The position numbers and the translations under genes are program-made. Under the pieces are notes generated by a model. The model saw nothing but the letters and a program-made list of their open reading frames with translations, was not told the origin of the DNA and did no database searches. DNA of 64,000 bases from Candidatus Paceibacterota bacterium (lineage in GTDB: Bacteria; Verrucomicrobiota; Verrucomicrobiia; Limisphaerales; UBA8199): NCBI GenBank assembly GCA_035452965.1, contig DAOTCE010000005.1, positions 47,423 through 111,422 on the forward strand. The letters are read 5' to 3'. This document shows, piece after piece, positions 1 to 8,786 of the stretch; positions within the stretch are counted from its first letter, which is position 1, and the number at the start of each line of letters is the position of its first letter.

Positions 1-506
1 TCGCGCAGTTCATCCAGCAGTCCCCGCTGTTCCTGCAGTACGAGTCCGGCGCGGTGACTACGCAGCAGTTCTTCGATGAAATTCGCCGCGTGACCGGCTT
101 CCTTGGCAGCCTCGCCGAGTTCAGCCAGTGCTTCGCCGACATCTTCTCTCCGATTGAGCCGATGATTCAGCTTCAAGCGGCGCTGCAGCGGCGCGGCCTC
201 AGAGCTTACGCTTTTTCCAACACGAACGAGCTTGCGATCGAGCACATCCGCCGCACCTTCCCCTTTTACGCGAGCTTCGATGGCCACATTCTTTCCTATG
301 AGCATGGCGCAATGAAACCCGACGCCCGGCTGTACGAAGTCCTCGAACGCCGGGCCGGCGCGCACGGCGCGGACCTGCTTTATCTGGACGACCGTCCGGA
401 GAACGTTGCCGCGGGCGCCGCGCGCGGCTGGCAGGCCATCCTCCAGGAATCGCCAGAGAAGACCCTGGCTGCGATTCGGCAGCTCGGCCTGCTGAATCAC
501 AGTTGA
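1..506 (+). CDS. HAD-superfamily hydrolase, YihX-like (5' end outside window)
   Basis: The reading frame is open from base 3, so the true start and motif I (the nucleophile aspartate) lie upstream; a GTG at 54 is only an internal codon. Visible HAD features are motif II (SNTNE, near nt 216), the motif III lysine in GAMKPD (near nt 315) and the motif IV acidic pair in YLDDRPENV (near nt 381). The upstream residues QYESGAVTTQQFF match the cap region of YihX-type sugar-phosphate phosphatases. The likely role is dephosphorylation of a small phosphorylated metabolite in the cytoplasm; the substrate cannot be told. The family is well supported, the exact activity is not. Confidence 0.85.
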   Translation, partial: AQFIQQSPLFLQYESGAVTTQQFFDEIRRVTGFLGSLAEFSQCFADIFSPIEPMIQLQAALQRRGLRAYAFSNTNELAIEHIRRTFPFYASFDGHILSYEHGAMKPDARLYEVLERRAGAHGADLLYLDDRPENVAAGAARGWQAILQESPEKTLAAIRQLGLLNHS

Positions 507-591
507 GGAGGGGGCGCCTGAGCCGCGGTCAAAGAGGCAGACAAGTTACTTGAGTTGCACGGGTTGAGCAGGGCGGATAGGATCCGAGCCA

Positions 592-1467
592 ATGGAGCCT
601 GCGACCGCGAGAATTCCTGTGCGCTCACAACGCCAGGCGATGGACTGGAGCCTCGTGCTGGTCAGCCAGGGCATCGAGACCGCGATTGACCAGGCTGAGG
701 ACGGCACAGGCTGGGGTTTGGTGGTGGCCAGGCGGGAGTATGAACACGCGCTCAAGACGCTCCGCCAGTATCGCCTCGAGAATCGGGGCTGGCCATGGCA
801 GCAGCCGGTTTTCGGGCCCGGCTTGCTGTTCGATTGGGGGAGCCTGGCCTGGGTTTTGTTGGCGTGCCTGTTCTTCTGGTTGACCCCGCGCACTGGGCTG
901 CAATCCATCGGAGTCATGGATTGGGCCGAGGTGTCGCGCGGGCAGTGGTGGCGGCTTTTCACGGCCGTCTGGCTCCATGCTGATCTGGCTCACCTGGCCA
1001 CCAATTCGGCCCTTGGACTGTTGTTGCTTGGGCTGACGATGGGGCGCTACGGGACGGGCGCGGGACTGCTGGCGGCGTATTTGGCCGGGGCCGGCGGCAA
1101 CCTGCTTGCGGGATTCATCTCGCTCCAAACGCATCGAAGCCTGGGGGCATCGGGAATGGTCATGGGCAGCCTGGGGCTGCTGGCCGTGCAATCGTTTTCG
1201 GTGTGGCGGCAAACGTTCCATGCATGGAAGTTTGCTCTGGGCGGCATCTGCGGCGGGGTGATGCTGTTCGTGCTGCTGGCGCTGACACCGGGAACCGATG
1301 TGATGGCCCACCTGGGAGGATTTGTATGCGGCTTGCTCCTGGGCGCGCTGCTGAACCTCTGCCCGTCCGTGGCGCAAAAGTCCAACGCCAATCTCGTCGG
1401 CGGACTCGCCTTCGCCCTGCTGATCATTGTGCCCTGGTGGCTGGCCTTGCGAGGTGGCACTTTGTAA
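592..1467 (+). CDS. rhomboid family intramembrane serine protease
   Basis: A 291-residue membrane protein. The first ~75 residues are soluble and the rest holds about six or seven hydrophobic segments. The rhomboid signature is complete: the WWR entry segment at 119-121, the H-x3-N oxyanion pair at His134/Asn138, the nucleophile Ser187 in GASG, and the catalytic His240 in AHLGGF. Rhomboids cleave transmembrane segments of other proteins within the bilayer; the substrate is unknown. The N-terminal soluble part probably acts as a small cytoplasmic domain. It ends 71 bases before the sigma factor gene, so the two may be co-transcribed. The ATG at 592 is the first plausible start after the preceding gene. 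Confidence 0.9.
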   Translation: MEPATARIPVRSQRQAMDWSLVLVSQGIETAIDQAEDGTGWGLVVARREYEHALKTLRQYRLENRGWPWQQPVFGPGLLFDWGSLAWVLLACLFFWLTPRTGLQSIGVMDWAEVSRGQWWRLFTAVWLHADLAHLATNSALGLLLLGLTMGRYGTGAGLLAAYLAGAGGNLLAGFISLQTHRSLGASGMVMGSLGLLAVQSFSVWRQTFHAWKFALGGICGGVMLFVLLALTPGTDVMAHLGGFVCGLLLGALLNLCPSVAQKSNANLVGGLAFALLIIVPWWLALRGGTL

Positions 1468-1538
1468 GCGGTCGTTTCATTTGGTTGCTTTATTTGGTTG
1501 CCAAGTCACCCACAGCGCCTAAATTCGTAACCCGGTTC

Positions 1539-2633
1539 ATGGCCCCTCAGAAGAAAAGTCAAAGGACGGCCCGGCGAAAACAGCGCCACCGTCTGCGCCG
1601 AGCGCAAGCGCCCAAAGCGCGGGCGCTGCCGAAGCGCCGCGCCAGGGTGTCGAAGCGCCGCGAAGTGCCCGAGCGCAAGACGGCGCGTGAGGCGAAAGAG
1701 CCGCTCGCAGAGGAGACCATCAGGCCCGAGGAGCTCGAGGTGGCGGCTGCAGCCGTGGAGGCCGAGACCGAAGACCAGTTGCCCGCGCGCGAGCGGGAGC
1801 GTTCGAGCTACGACGGCGATACGGCTATCAAGCTCTACCTGCGTGAGATCGGGCAGGTCAAACTTCTGACGCCGGAGGAGGAGATCCAGCTGGCGGCGCG
1901 CATCAAGAAGGGCGACAAGAAGGCCCGCGAGCAAATGATCAAGGCGAATCTGCGTCTGGTCGTGAAGATCGCCCGCGACTACGAGGGCATCGGCCTGCCG
2001 CTGCTGGACCTGATCAGCGAAGGCAACATCGGCCTGATGAAGGCCGTGGAACGCTTTGACCCGGCCAAGGGCGGCAAGCTGTCCACCTACGGTTCGTGGT
2101 GGATCAAGCAGTCCATCAAGCGAGCGCTGGCCAACCAATCCAAGACCATTCGCCTGCCTGTGCACCTGGTGGACAAGATCTCCAAGATGCGCCGCACCTC
2201 GATGCGCTTGCAGGAGGAGCTGGGCCGGGAGCCGACGGACGAAGAGCTGGGCGAAGAGCTGGGCATCAGCGCCTCGCGCGTCTCGCAGATGCGCATGGCC
2301 GCCATTCGGCCCGCCTCGCTGGACGCGCCCATTGGCGACGAGGATTCGAACAACTTCTCCGAGGTTGTGCAGGACGAAAGCGCCGATACGCCCTACCAGC
2401 ATCTCGAAGGCAAGACGGTGACCAAGATGCTGCGGGAGATGGTCAAGACGCTCGACCACCGCGAGGCGACCATTCTGCGGGCGCGCTTCGGACTGGACGG
2501 CGGTCCGCAAAAGACGCTGGAAGAAGTGGGGGCCAAGTTTGGCGTCACCCGTGAGCGAGTGCGGCAGATTCAGAACATCGCCTTGAAGAAGCTGCGCAAG
2601 ATGATTGAGAAGATGGAGGCGACCAAGAGCTAA
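1539..2633 (+). CDS. RNA polymerase sigma-70 family factor (RpoD/SigA-like)
   Basis: A 364-residue sigma factor. Residues 1-60 are a very basic Arg/Lys/Ala-rich tail. Region 1.2 begins near 91 (YDGDTAIKLYLREIG). Region 2 lies at about 132-200, with the core-binding stretch LLDLISEGNIG and the -10 recognition segment STYGSWWIKQSIKRAL. Region 3 is at about 205-285. Region 4 is at about 295-355, with a helix-turn-helix GVTRERVRQIQ that reads the -35 box. Region 1.1 and the long non-conserved insert of classic RpoD are absent, so this could be the principal factor or a group 2 (RpoS-like) factor. The frame is open far upstream into the rhomboid gene, but the family match begins after ATG 1539. 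Confidence 0.92.
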   Translation: MAPQKKSQRTARRKQRHRLRRAQAPKARALPKRRARVSKRREVPERKTAREAKEPLAEETIRPEELEVAAAAVEAETEDQLPARERERSSYDGDTAIKLYLREIGQVKLLTPEEEIQLAARIKKGDKKAREQMIKANLRLVVKIARDYEGIGLPLLDLISEGNIGLMKAVERFDPAKGGKLSTYGSWWIKQSIKRALANQSKTIRLPVHLVDKISKMRRTSMRLQEELGREPTDEELGEELGISASRVSQMRMAAIRPASLDAPIGDEDSNNFSEVVQDESADTPYQHLEGKTVTKMLREMVKTLDHREATILRARFGLDGGPQKTLEEVGAKFGVTRERVRQIQNIALKKLRKMIEKMEATKS

Positions 2634-2684
2634 ACACCCCAGCGCAAGTGTTTCTTGGCCAAACCCGTCCTAGACCCATTCCCT

Positions 2685-3221
2685 ATGAGCTACCCACGCC
2701 CGACGCCTGCCGACATCCAGAAGGCTATTCGCAACATTCCAGACTTCCCGCAGCCCGGCATCCAGTTCAAGGACATCACGCCGGTGCTTGCGGATGCCCG
2801 GTTGTTCTCGGCGAGCATTGATCTGCTGACCGCGCCGTTCAAGCCCGGCGACGTGGACGCCGTGGTGGGAATTGATGCCCGCGGTTTCATTTTCGCCGCC
2901 GCCGCCGCGGTCAAGCTGCAGGCTGGGTTCGTGCCGGTGCGCAAGAAGGGCAAGCTGCCGTACCGCACGCTGGAGCAGGAATACAAACTGGAATATGGCA
3001 CCGCCACGGTGGCTCTCCACGCGGATGCCCTTAAGGCGGGCAGCCGTGTCTTGCTGATTGATGATTTGCTGGCCACCGGCGGTACGGCCGCCGCCGCGGC
3101 GGCGCTTGTGCAGCGGTTGGAAGCCCGCATCCTGGAGATCTCCTTCCTGATCGAGCTGAGCTTCCTGGCCGGGCGTGGGAAGCTCAAGGACTACCCGGTG
3201 CGGTCGCTGGTCGTCTACTGA
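2685..3221 (+). CDS. apt: adenine phosphoribosyltransferase
   Basis: A 178-residue type I phosphoribosyltransferase. It converts adenine plus PRPP to AMP in cytoplasmic purine salvage. The PRPP-binding motif is at 122-135 (VLLIDDLLATGGTA). The APT-specific N-terminal block IPDFPQPGIQFKDITP lies at 18-33, and the flexible-loop region RKKGKLPY at 87-94. The length is normal for the family. ATG 2685 is preferred over the in-frame TTG at 2655 because family members begin just before this N-terminal block. It follows the sigma factor by 51 bases. Confidence 0.96.
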   Translation: MSYPRPTPADIQKAIRNIPDFPQPGIQFKDITPVLADARLFSASIDLLTAPFKPGDVDAVVGIDARGFIFAAAAAVKLQAGFVPVRKKGKLPYRTLEQEYKLEYGTATVALHADALKAGSRVLLIDDLLATGGTAAAAAALVQRLEARILEISFLIELSFLAGRGKLKDYPVRSLVVY

Positions 3222-3289
3222 GCGTGGCCCTGCCGGATGAACTGGCCGCCAACGCTGGACATTGAGCGGTTGGCCTTCGTTAAGCCTGG

Positions 3290-4249
3290 GTGGATCAATC
3301 TTGTCTTCGGCGCGGCGATTCCCTTGACGGCAAGCAACGCCCGCCTGGCGGTCACGATGCAGCCGTTTGCCTGCCGCGGCCTGGGGTAATTGGCTTGGAA
3401 ACAACGAGAACCTTTGCAGTGCGGGATTATGATTTGGCTGCCACGCTAACCAGCGGGCAAGTCTTCCGTTGGGTGTGGCAAGACCCGTATTGGATTGGCG
3501 TGATTGGCGCCCGTTGGGTCCGGCTTCGTGCAGGGCAGGGGACCTTGACAGCAGAGACAGCGGAACCGGTGTCCGACTGGGACTGGCTGACGCATTACCT
3601 GCAACTGGAGATTGACCTGGGCGAGGTGGTGCGGACGTTTCCCGAGGACGAACCAATGCGCGCTGCTGTTGCCGCGAGCCGGGGCTTGCGCTTGCTGCGC
3701 CAGGATCCCTGGGAATGCCTGGCCTCGTTCATCCTGTCCTCCAGCAAACAGATAGTGCAAATCCGACAGATCGTTGCCTTGCTGTGCGAACGTTACGGGG
3801 AGCCGCTGGCGGTGGCGCGAGGCTGCGCGGGCATAAATGCGTTCCCGTGCGCGGCCCGCCTGGCGCGCGCCACCGAGGCCGAGTTGCGGGACTGCAAGAT
3901 GGGATTCCGCGCGCACTACTTGCTGGCAACCGCCCGCCGGATCGCCGACGGTGAATTCGAGCTGGCGCACGTGGGGCGGCTGCCGATCGAAGCCGCCCGC
4001 GCGGAGCTAATGCGCTTGCCCGGCGTGGGGCGGAAGATCGCCGACTGTGTGCTGCTTTTTGCGTACGGATTCCAGTCTGCTTTCCCCGTGGATGTCTGGG
4101 TCATGAGGGCGCTGCGGCAGCTTTACTTCCCTCGCCGCCGGGTCAACGCCAGGCGCCTGCATCGCTTCGCCGCTGAGCACTTCGGTTCCCGCTCCGGCTA
4201 CGCCCAACAGTACTTGTTCCACTATATGCGAGTCACAGGTCGCGGCTGA
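3290..4249 (+). CDS. ogg: 8-oxoguanine DNA glycosylase/AP lyase, OGG1 type
   Basis: A base-excision repair enzyme that removes 8-oxoguanine from DNA and nicks the backbone. The N-terminal OGG_N-like domain is seen in LTSGQVFRWVWQDPYWIGVI (53-72). The helix-hairpin-helix/GPD signature is at 243-268: LPGVGRKIADCV carries the Schiff-base lysine (Lys249 from GTG 3290) and PVDVW carries the aspartate (Asp268). These are the same numbers as in human OGG1, which depends on the chosen start. The first 35 codons look unrelated to the family, so TTG 3395 may be the true start. OGG1-type enzymes are patchy in bacteria, most of which use MutM. Confidence 0.9.
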   Translation: MDQSCLRRGDSLDGKQRPPGGHDAAVCLPRPGVIGLETTRTFAVRDYDLAATLTSGQVFRWVWQDPYWIGVIGARWVRLRAGQGTLTAETAEPVSDWDWLTHYLQLEIDLGEVVRTFPEDEPMRAAVAASRGLRLLRQDPWECLASFILSSSKQIVQIRQIVALLCERYGEPLAVARGCAGINAFPCAARLARATEAELRDCKMGFRAHYLLATARRIADGEFELAHVGRLPIEAARAELMRLPGVGRKIADCVLLFAYGFQSAFPVDVWVMRALRQLYFPRRRVNARRLHRFAAEHFGSRSGYAQQYLFHYMRVTGRG

Positions 4250-4911
4250 ATCAAGGGCGGATCATGGAGCTGCGGCAGCCGGATCCCCGGTTTGACGTCT
4301 TTATTGTGCTTTGATTGCCGGTCTTCGTGGCCTTGTCAACGCCACTGAGTTCCGGAGGTGCGTTCTTCCCATGGCGAAGGCAGTGCTGACGGATGCTCTG
4401 CTCAGCGGGGTAGAGGCGGGATTCGCCCTCATGTGCGCCGGGCCCTTCGGAGGGGCGCCTGCGGCTACCAGTCAGGGTGTGCCAGGATGGCACAGGGCCG
4501 AAATGCCACAATCTGAAGTGTGCCAGGTTGGCGCATTATCTGCCAGAATGACCGCCATGGTGCCGCTGGTGCGAGCATCGCTGTGCTTCCCTCGTTGCTT
4601 TGAGAGACGAAACTGGCCCATCGGGCTCAAGACGTAGCGGAGGTTCAATAGTGACAGCAATTTATCGGATTCGGGGTCAGGAAAATGGTGATTTTGGGCC
4701 TGGATTGGCATAAGTTCAATAATGACAGTGTGTTAGGCTGAAACGCACCGGCGATGTCAAGGCTGTATCCACGGTGTGGAGACAGTGTGGATACGGTGAG
4801 GATACGGTGCGGATCCCTCGGAGAGTGGTGGGAATGCCCACGTTCCCAGCGTGATTTTATGTTTCGGGCAGGCGGCCTTTTGGATAGCTTCTTGCCCTGC
4901 CACTAACAGTG
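4250..4911. other. intergenic region with short repeats
   Basis: No credible gene is present. Three kinds of short repeat are visible. Phased TGCCA elements lie at 4479-4553 (listed separately). A near-direct pair GTTCAATAGTGACAG (from 4642) and GTTCAATAATGACAG (from 4714) is about 72 bases apart. Iterations of GGATACGGTG run between about 4785 and 4815. The short ORFs here have no recognisable protein features. Confidence 0.5.
4479..4553. promoter_or_regulatory. phased TGCCA-TGGCA imperfect palindromes, possible operator array
   Basis: Three related 14-15-base sites are present: GTGCCAGGATGGCAC (4479, perfect arms around 3 bases), GTGCCAGGTTGGCGC (4520) and CTGCCAGAATGACC (4540). A further TGCCA half-site lies at 4504. 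Spacings of the TGCCA cores are 24, 17 and 20 bases, close to two helical turns. This is the geometry of a repeated protein-binding site. The next + strand gene begins 360 bases downstream. No binding protein can be named from sequence alone. Confidence 0.35.
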
Positions 4912-7056
4912 ATGACTGCGCGAGCAAGAACCCCCTCAGCCAGGAGAACCGATTCACCCGCCCGGGGTTTCGACTGGCGGGAGAGACTGCGGCGTCCGAG
5001 TGTGCTTTGCCTGTTGCTGGCGCTGCTCACGGTGGCCATCTTCCTGCCCGTTGCCTGGCAGGGTTTTGTCAACTACGACGATTCGGACTATGTCACCGAG
5101 AACACGCACGTCCAGGGCGGACTGAAGTGGACGAACATTGTCTGGGCTTTTACTACCGGCCACGCCAGCAATTGGCATCCGCTGACCTGGCTTTCGCATA
5201 TGCTGGACAGCCAGCTATTCGGCCTCAACGCCGGCGGCCACCACTTGGTGAGTGTGGCCTTTCACATCGCCAACGCCCTCCTGCTCTTTCTGCTCTTGCG
5301 GTGCATGACGGGCGCGCTGTGGCGCAGCCTGGTGGTTGCGGGATTGTTTTCCTTGCACCCGCTCCACGTCGAATCGGTCGCCTGGGCTTCGGAACGCAAG
5401 GATGTGCTCAGCGCGTTTTTCTTTCTGCTGACAATTTGGGCGTATGCGAGATATGCCGAAGGCGGAATGCCGGTGGCTGAAGGCAGGAGGCCGGGGCTGG
5501 AGGTCAGCGGCGGGCAACCGGCCTCATCCATCGCGTCGTGGTCCTGCGGTTGCCGTTTGGGACCCGGCATCTGGTATCTGCTTGCCCTCGGCTGCTTCGG
5601 CCTGGGCCTGATGAGCAAGCCGATGCTCGTCACGCTGCCGTTTGTGCTGGTGCTGCTGGATTATTGGCCGTTGCGGCGTTTCCGGTGTGCAGCCGTCGGG
5701 CGGTTGGTTCTGGAAAAGGTGCCGTTCCTTCTGCTGGCGGCGGCTTCGAGCGTGATCACCTTTATCGTGCAACGCAAAGGCGGCGCCGTCTCGACCAGCC
5801 TGACGCTCGGGGAGCGCCTTGCTAACGCGCTTGTTTCTTACGTCCGATACATCGGCAAGATGTTGTGGCCTAAGGACCTTTCGATCCTCTATCCCCATCC
5901 GGGCCATTGGCCTGCCTGGCAGGTGGTTGGGTCCGCGGTCCTGCTGGTGGCTGTCTGCGTTGTTGTCTTTCTGTTGGCGCGCCGAAGGCCATACCTGGCC
6001 GTGGGCTGGTTGTGGTTTTGCGGCACGCTGGTGCCGGTTATCGGACTGGTGCAGGTGGGCATCCAGTCCATGGCCGACCGCTATACCTATCTCCCCCTCA
6101 TCGGGCTGTTCATTATGGTGGCGTGGGGGCTTGAGGAACTGGTCCCCGAGCGGCCTTGGCGCGGGGGGGTGCTGGCTATAGTGGCCGCGTTGTCGCTGGC
6201 AGTCTGCGCTTTGCTGACTGAACGGCAAATCCGGTTCTGGCGCGATAGTGAGGCCCTCTTCCGGCACGCTGTCCAAGTAACGGCCAACAACTACCTCGCC
6301 TACAATAACCTGGGATTCTACCTGAACGGCCGAGGCAGGACCTCCGAGGCGATGGAGAACTACCGCATGGCCTTGAAGATCAATCCCGCTTACGAGGACG
6401 CTCTCAACAACCTCGGCTATGCGCTGGCCGGCCAGAAGAAGTTCGCTGAAGCTGTCCCGCTATACGAGGCCGCCTTGCGGGTGCGGCCCAATCACGCCGA
6501 GGTCCACAACAACCTGGGTAATGCGTTGTCCGAGCTTGGCCGGATTGACGAGGCTATCCAGCACTATCGGATTGTGCTGGAACAGAAGCCGGAACATGCC
6601 GACGCGCACAATAACCTCGGCATCGCTCTTGCCATGAAGGGGAAGCTGGATGAGGCCGTGCCCCACTTCTATGCCGCAATCCGTTACAAACCCAATTACG
6701 CCAGCGCGCACAGCAACCTGGGCAACGCGTTAGCCGTGCAACACAAGCTGGATGAGGCCATAAAGGAATACCAAACCGCGCTGCGCCTCAAACCGGAGGA
6801 TCCTCAGGCCCATAACAACCTGGGCAACGCGCTGGCTGAGCAAGGGAAGGCGGAGGAAGCCATAGACCACTACCGCGAGGCCATCCGACTGAATGCGGTT
6901 AATCCCGAGGCGCACTTCAATCTTGCGCTGGCCCTTCTGCGCCTGGGTAAGCGCGAAGAAGCCATAAACCATCTCACAGAGGCGTTGCGGCTCAAGCCGG
7001 ATTACGCTGAGGCGCAGAATCAACTCAAGTCTCTGACGGGCCGATCCGGCCCATGA
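4912..7056 (+). CDS. TMTC-like membrane glycosyltransferase with C-terminal TPR repeats
   Basis: A 714-residue two-part protein. About 1-450 is polytopic membrane, with features of the PMT/TMTC (GT-C) superfamily: a first-loop acidic stretch FVNYDDSDYVTEN, then NWHPLTWLSHMLD and SLHPLHVESVAWASERKD. About 455-714 holds seven full tetratricopeptide repeats plus a partial one, each with the NNLGNAL-type core. The likely role is lipid-linked sugar transfer to proteins or a polymer, with the TPRs binding the acceptor; this rests on the eukaryotic TMTC parallel and is unproven here. Residues about 185-205 (Gly/Ser-rich) look like an inserted loop. GTG 4909 immediately precedes ATG 4912; ATG is preferred. 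Confidence 0.85.
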   Translation: MTARARTPSARRTDSPARGFDWRERLRRPSVLCLLLALLTVAIFLPVAWQGFVNYDDSDYVTENTHVQGGLKWTNIVWAFTTGHASNWHPLTWLSHMLDSQLFGLNAGGHHLVSVAFHIANALLLFLLLRCMTGALWRSLVVAGLFSLHPLHVESVAWASERKDVLSAFFFLLTIWAYARYAEGGMPVAEGRRPGLEVSGGQPASSIASWSCGCRLGPGIWYLLALGCFGLGLMSKPMLVTLPFVLVLLDYWPLRRFRCAAVGRLVLEKVPFLLLAAASSVITFIVQRKGGAVSTSLTLGERLANALVSYVRYIGKMLWPKDLSILYPHPGHWPAWQVVGSAVLLVAVCVVVFLLARRRPYLAVGWLWFCGTLVPVIGLVQVGIQSMADRYTYLPLIGLFIMVAWGLEELVPERPWRGGVLAIVAALSLAVCALLTERQIRFWRDSEALFRHAVQVTANNYLAYNNLGFYLNGRGRTSEAMENYRMALKINPAYEDALNNLGYALAGQKKFAEAVPLYEAALRVRPNHAEVHNNLGNALSELGRIDEAIQHYRIVLEQKPEHADAHNNLGIALAMKGKLDEAVPHFYAAIRYKPNYASAHSNLGNALAVQHKLDEAIKEYQTALRLKPEDPQAHNNLGNALAEQGKAEEAIDHYREAIRLNAVNPEAHFNLALALLRLGKREEAINHLTEALRLKPDYAEAQNQLKSLTGRSGP

Positions 7057-7086
7057 AGGGCTGCCTCCAGGACCGCGCAGATTGCA

Positions 7087-7812
7087 TCATTGTCCTGACG
7101 GGAACACGCGGCTTAGGGCGCGAGCAATGTCCCGGTAGGTCCGCAAATGACTGTACCAGGTGGTGGGCGGTCCGGCGATCGGCGGGCCAACATGGCCGGG
7201 CGCGTTGAGGTCGTGCACGCATTGCCAGGGATAGGTGTCGAAGCAGATCATGTCCGGCTGGGCGCGGGTGATGAAATCAGCAAGGTTCGCGTCGCTGATC
7301 TGGCCGCCCCAGTTGTTCGCCGAGAGGATGGTGTTGGGCCAGTTGGTGCGGACGTTGTTGAACCAATTGACCGCGCGCGTCCGGATGGCGTCATCGTTGA
7401 GATTCCACTCGTCGGCTAATTGCAGGTTCACGAGCTGGCTCAAGCAGGCCGACTCCCCGCCGAGCGGGGGCATGTCGTTCTCGCCGGCTACCCACCGCGC
7501 CCAGGGAAAACCCGGAGCGGCGCCAAGAACCGACATCGAATCATACGACCGCGGCGGATCCCAGAGCCAGATGATCGCGGTGTAGTTGGCGTTAGAATAC
7601 CGGCTTAGGGTGAACGTGTCATAGGTGGCCACCAGGCCCTCGATCTGCAAACCGCGGTTGATGAGGATTTGATGGCCCTTGCCAATCTGCGCGTGTCCGG
7701 TCCAAGAAGAAAGCAGGGACCCAACGACAATCGCAGCGGCGAGTGCTATCGCAGAGCCGCGCGCGCGAGGACCGAACCTCGTGCTTTTGAAAACTTCATG
7801 TTCCGATGACAT
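7087..7812 (-). CDS. secreted protein of unknown function, glycosidase-like fold suspected, C-terminus clipped
   Basis: The only convincing - strand gene. It starts at ATG 7812 (an upstream in-frame start at 7893 is possible). The N-terminus has a basic stretch followed by a hydrophobic core (GSAIALAAAIVVGSLLSSW) and GHAQ, a typical signal peptide and cleavage region. The mature part contains YTAIIWLWD, LQLADEWNLND and DMICFDTYPW, the style of a TIM-barrel glycosidase strand set; no family can be named. The protein stops about 20 residues after the FDTYPW block, 30 bases from the convergent TPR gene. A barrel would be expected to continue, so a C-terminal deletion is likely. Confidence 0.6.
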   Translation of the reverse strand: MSSEHEVFKSTRFGPRARGSAIALAAAIVVGSLLSSWTGHAQIGKGHQILINRGLQIEGLVATYDTFTLSRYSNANYTAIIWLWDPPRSYDSMSVLGAAPGFPWARWVAGENDMPPLGGESACLSQLVNLQLADEWNLNDDAIRTRAVNWFNNVRTNWPNTILSANNWGGQISDANLADFITRAQPDMICFDTYPWQCVHDLNAPGHVGPPIAGPPTTWYSHLRTYRDIARALSRVFPSGQ

Positions 7813-8786
7813 GGGTCCAAACACAGTCCCAAGCCGGTCCGATTCTCGTTTCCTCGACCAGCAGTGGTCAAAAAGGGACACAAACTTTACCAAAACTTTA
7901 CCAAAACGTTACCAGATTTTGAAATCCGACCACGGATGACTCGAATGACTAAAGATGACTTTAAATGACATAAATGACCTAAAATCCAATTCTGCAGGCC
8001 GGCGGCTGCCGGGTGAGGCAGAAACGAGGCAGAAATCAGATCTAGCCCCACCGATCGGGGGTGAACTACTAACCGCCGCTCGCTCATAATCAGCCTTTTG
8101 CCATGCAGACGGAGTGAAATCCGTCACTGTCCACTAACCGATGCGCCCCACCACCAGCGAGTGGGGCAAGTCAACTGCTCTCGACGCGCACTCACGCGTT
8201 CGCCGCTCTCCCCTCCTCACCGAGAAAGGCCCGGCAAGACCGGGGGCTGCTTCACATCCCACCGGGATGTTTTTGGCCGGCCAATCGGACGCCACGCCGC
8301 CGCGCTGATTGACGGGGGCAGAGTAATGGAGGGGCAGCGGGGAGACGACTAGTCTTTTCCCAGGGGAGGAAGAGCGGGCAGGGCGGCTGGCAGACACGAA
8401 TTCCACGAATTGGCACGAAGTGTATGCCGGGGCGGTGGAGTGGTGGAGCAGTGGAAATAGCAGCGCAGGTATTCTCAACAACTATGACAACAAGGAGGTG
8501 AGGCACATGACGCTGGTCATGCCTTGTTGCGGCAGTGTGGGCGAGCAGAGAAATTAGGCCGGCAATCCGCCCTTGGCAGGCACCTTTAGTCGTGGCTTTC
8601 TGGCTGTCCGTACTTTACCGGAACGCTTTCGCGTAGTTTCTCGTTTTGTATTAGCACCTCTATGGCTCAATAATGCGCTCGATTTATGGAGTTTTTGGGC
8701 CATTGCGGTGTTGGTGACTCCGGGGCTTGGGTTGAAAGTGTGGAGACCCGGAGACCCGAAGGAGTGTCTTGCCCCAAGAGAGTGTT
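7813..8786. other. gene-poor region with degenerate short repeats
   Basis: No credible coding frame. Low-complexity iterations occur at 7930-7985 (GAATGACTAAAGATGAC and similar ATGAC-rich units) and at 8396-8423 (ACGAATTCCACGAATTGGCA and neighbours). Such CGAATT/ATGAC iterations look like decayed intergenic repeats. A terminator-like hairpin is listed separately at 8254-8274. The promoter of the surface protein at 8787 should lie in the last 200 bases; no clear -35/-10 pair was recognised. Confidence 0.5.
8254..8274 (+). terminator. hairpin followed by T tract, terminator-like
   Basis: ACATCCC (8254-8260) pairs perfectly with GGGATGT (8264-8270) around a 3-base loop, and the + strand continues with TTTT. 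This fits a short intrinsic terminator. No + strand gene ends nearby (the last ended at 7056), so it may be a remnant or belong to an unseen transcript. Confidence 0.35.

Noticed and set aside
1203..1538. Upstream extension of the sigma factor frame
   Set aside because: These 112 codons lie inside the rhomboid gene in another frame and resemble no sigma factor region.
1506..2510. 334-codon - strand reading frame opposite the sigma factor
   Set aside because: It is a GC-driven shadow of a gene with complete sigma-70 motifs; its translation is Arg/Gln/Leu-rich with no domain.
4311..4637. 108-codon + strand frame in the intergenic region
   Set aside because: The translation has no domain and overlaps the phased palindromes; the frame appears fortuitous.
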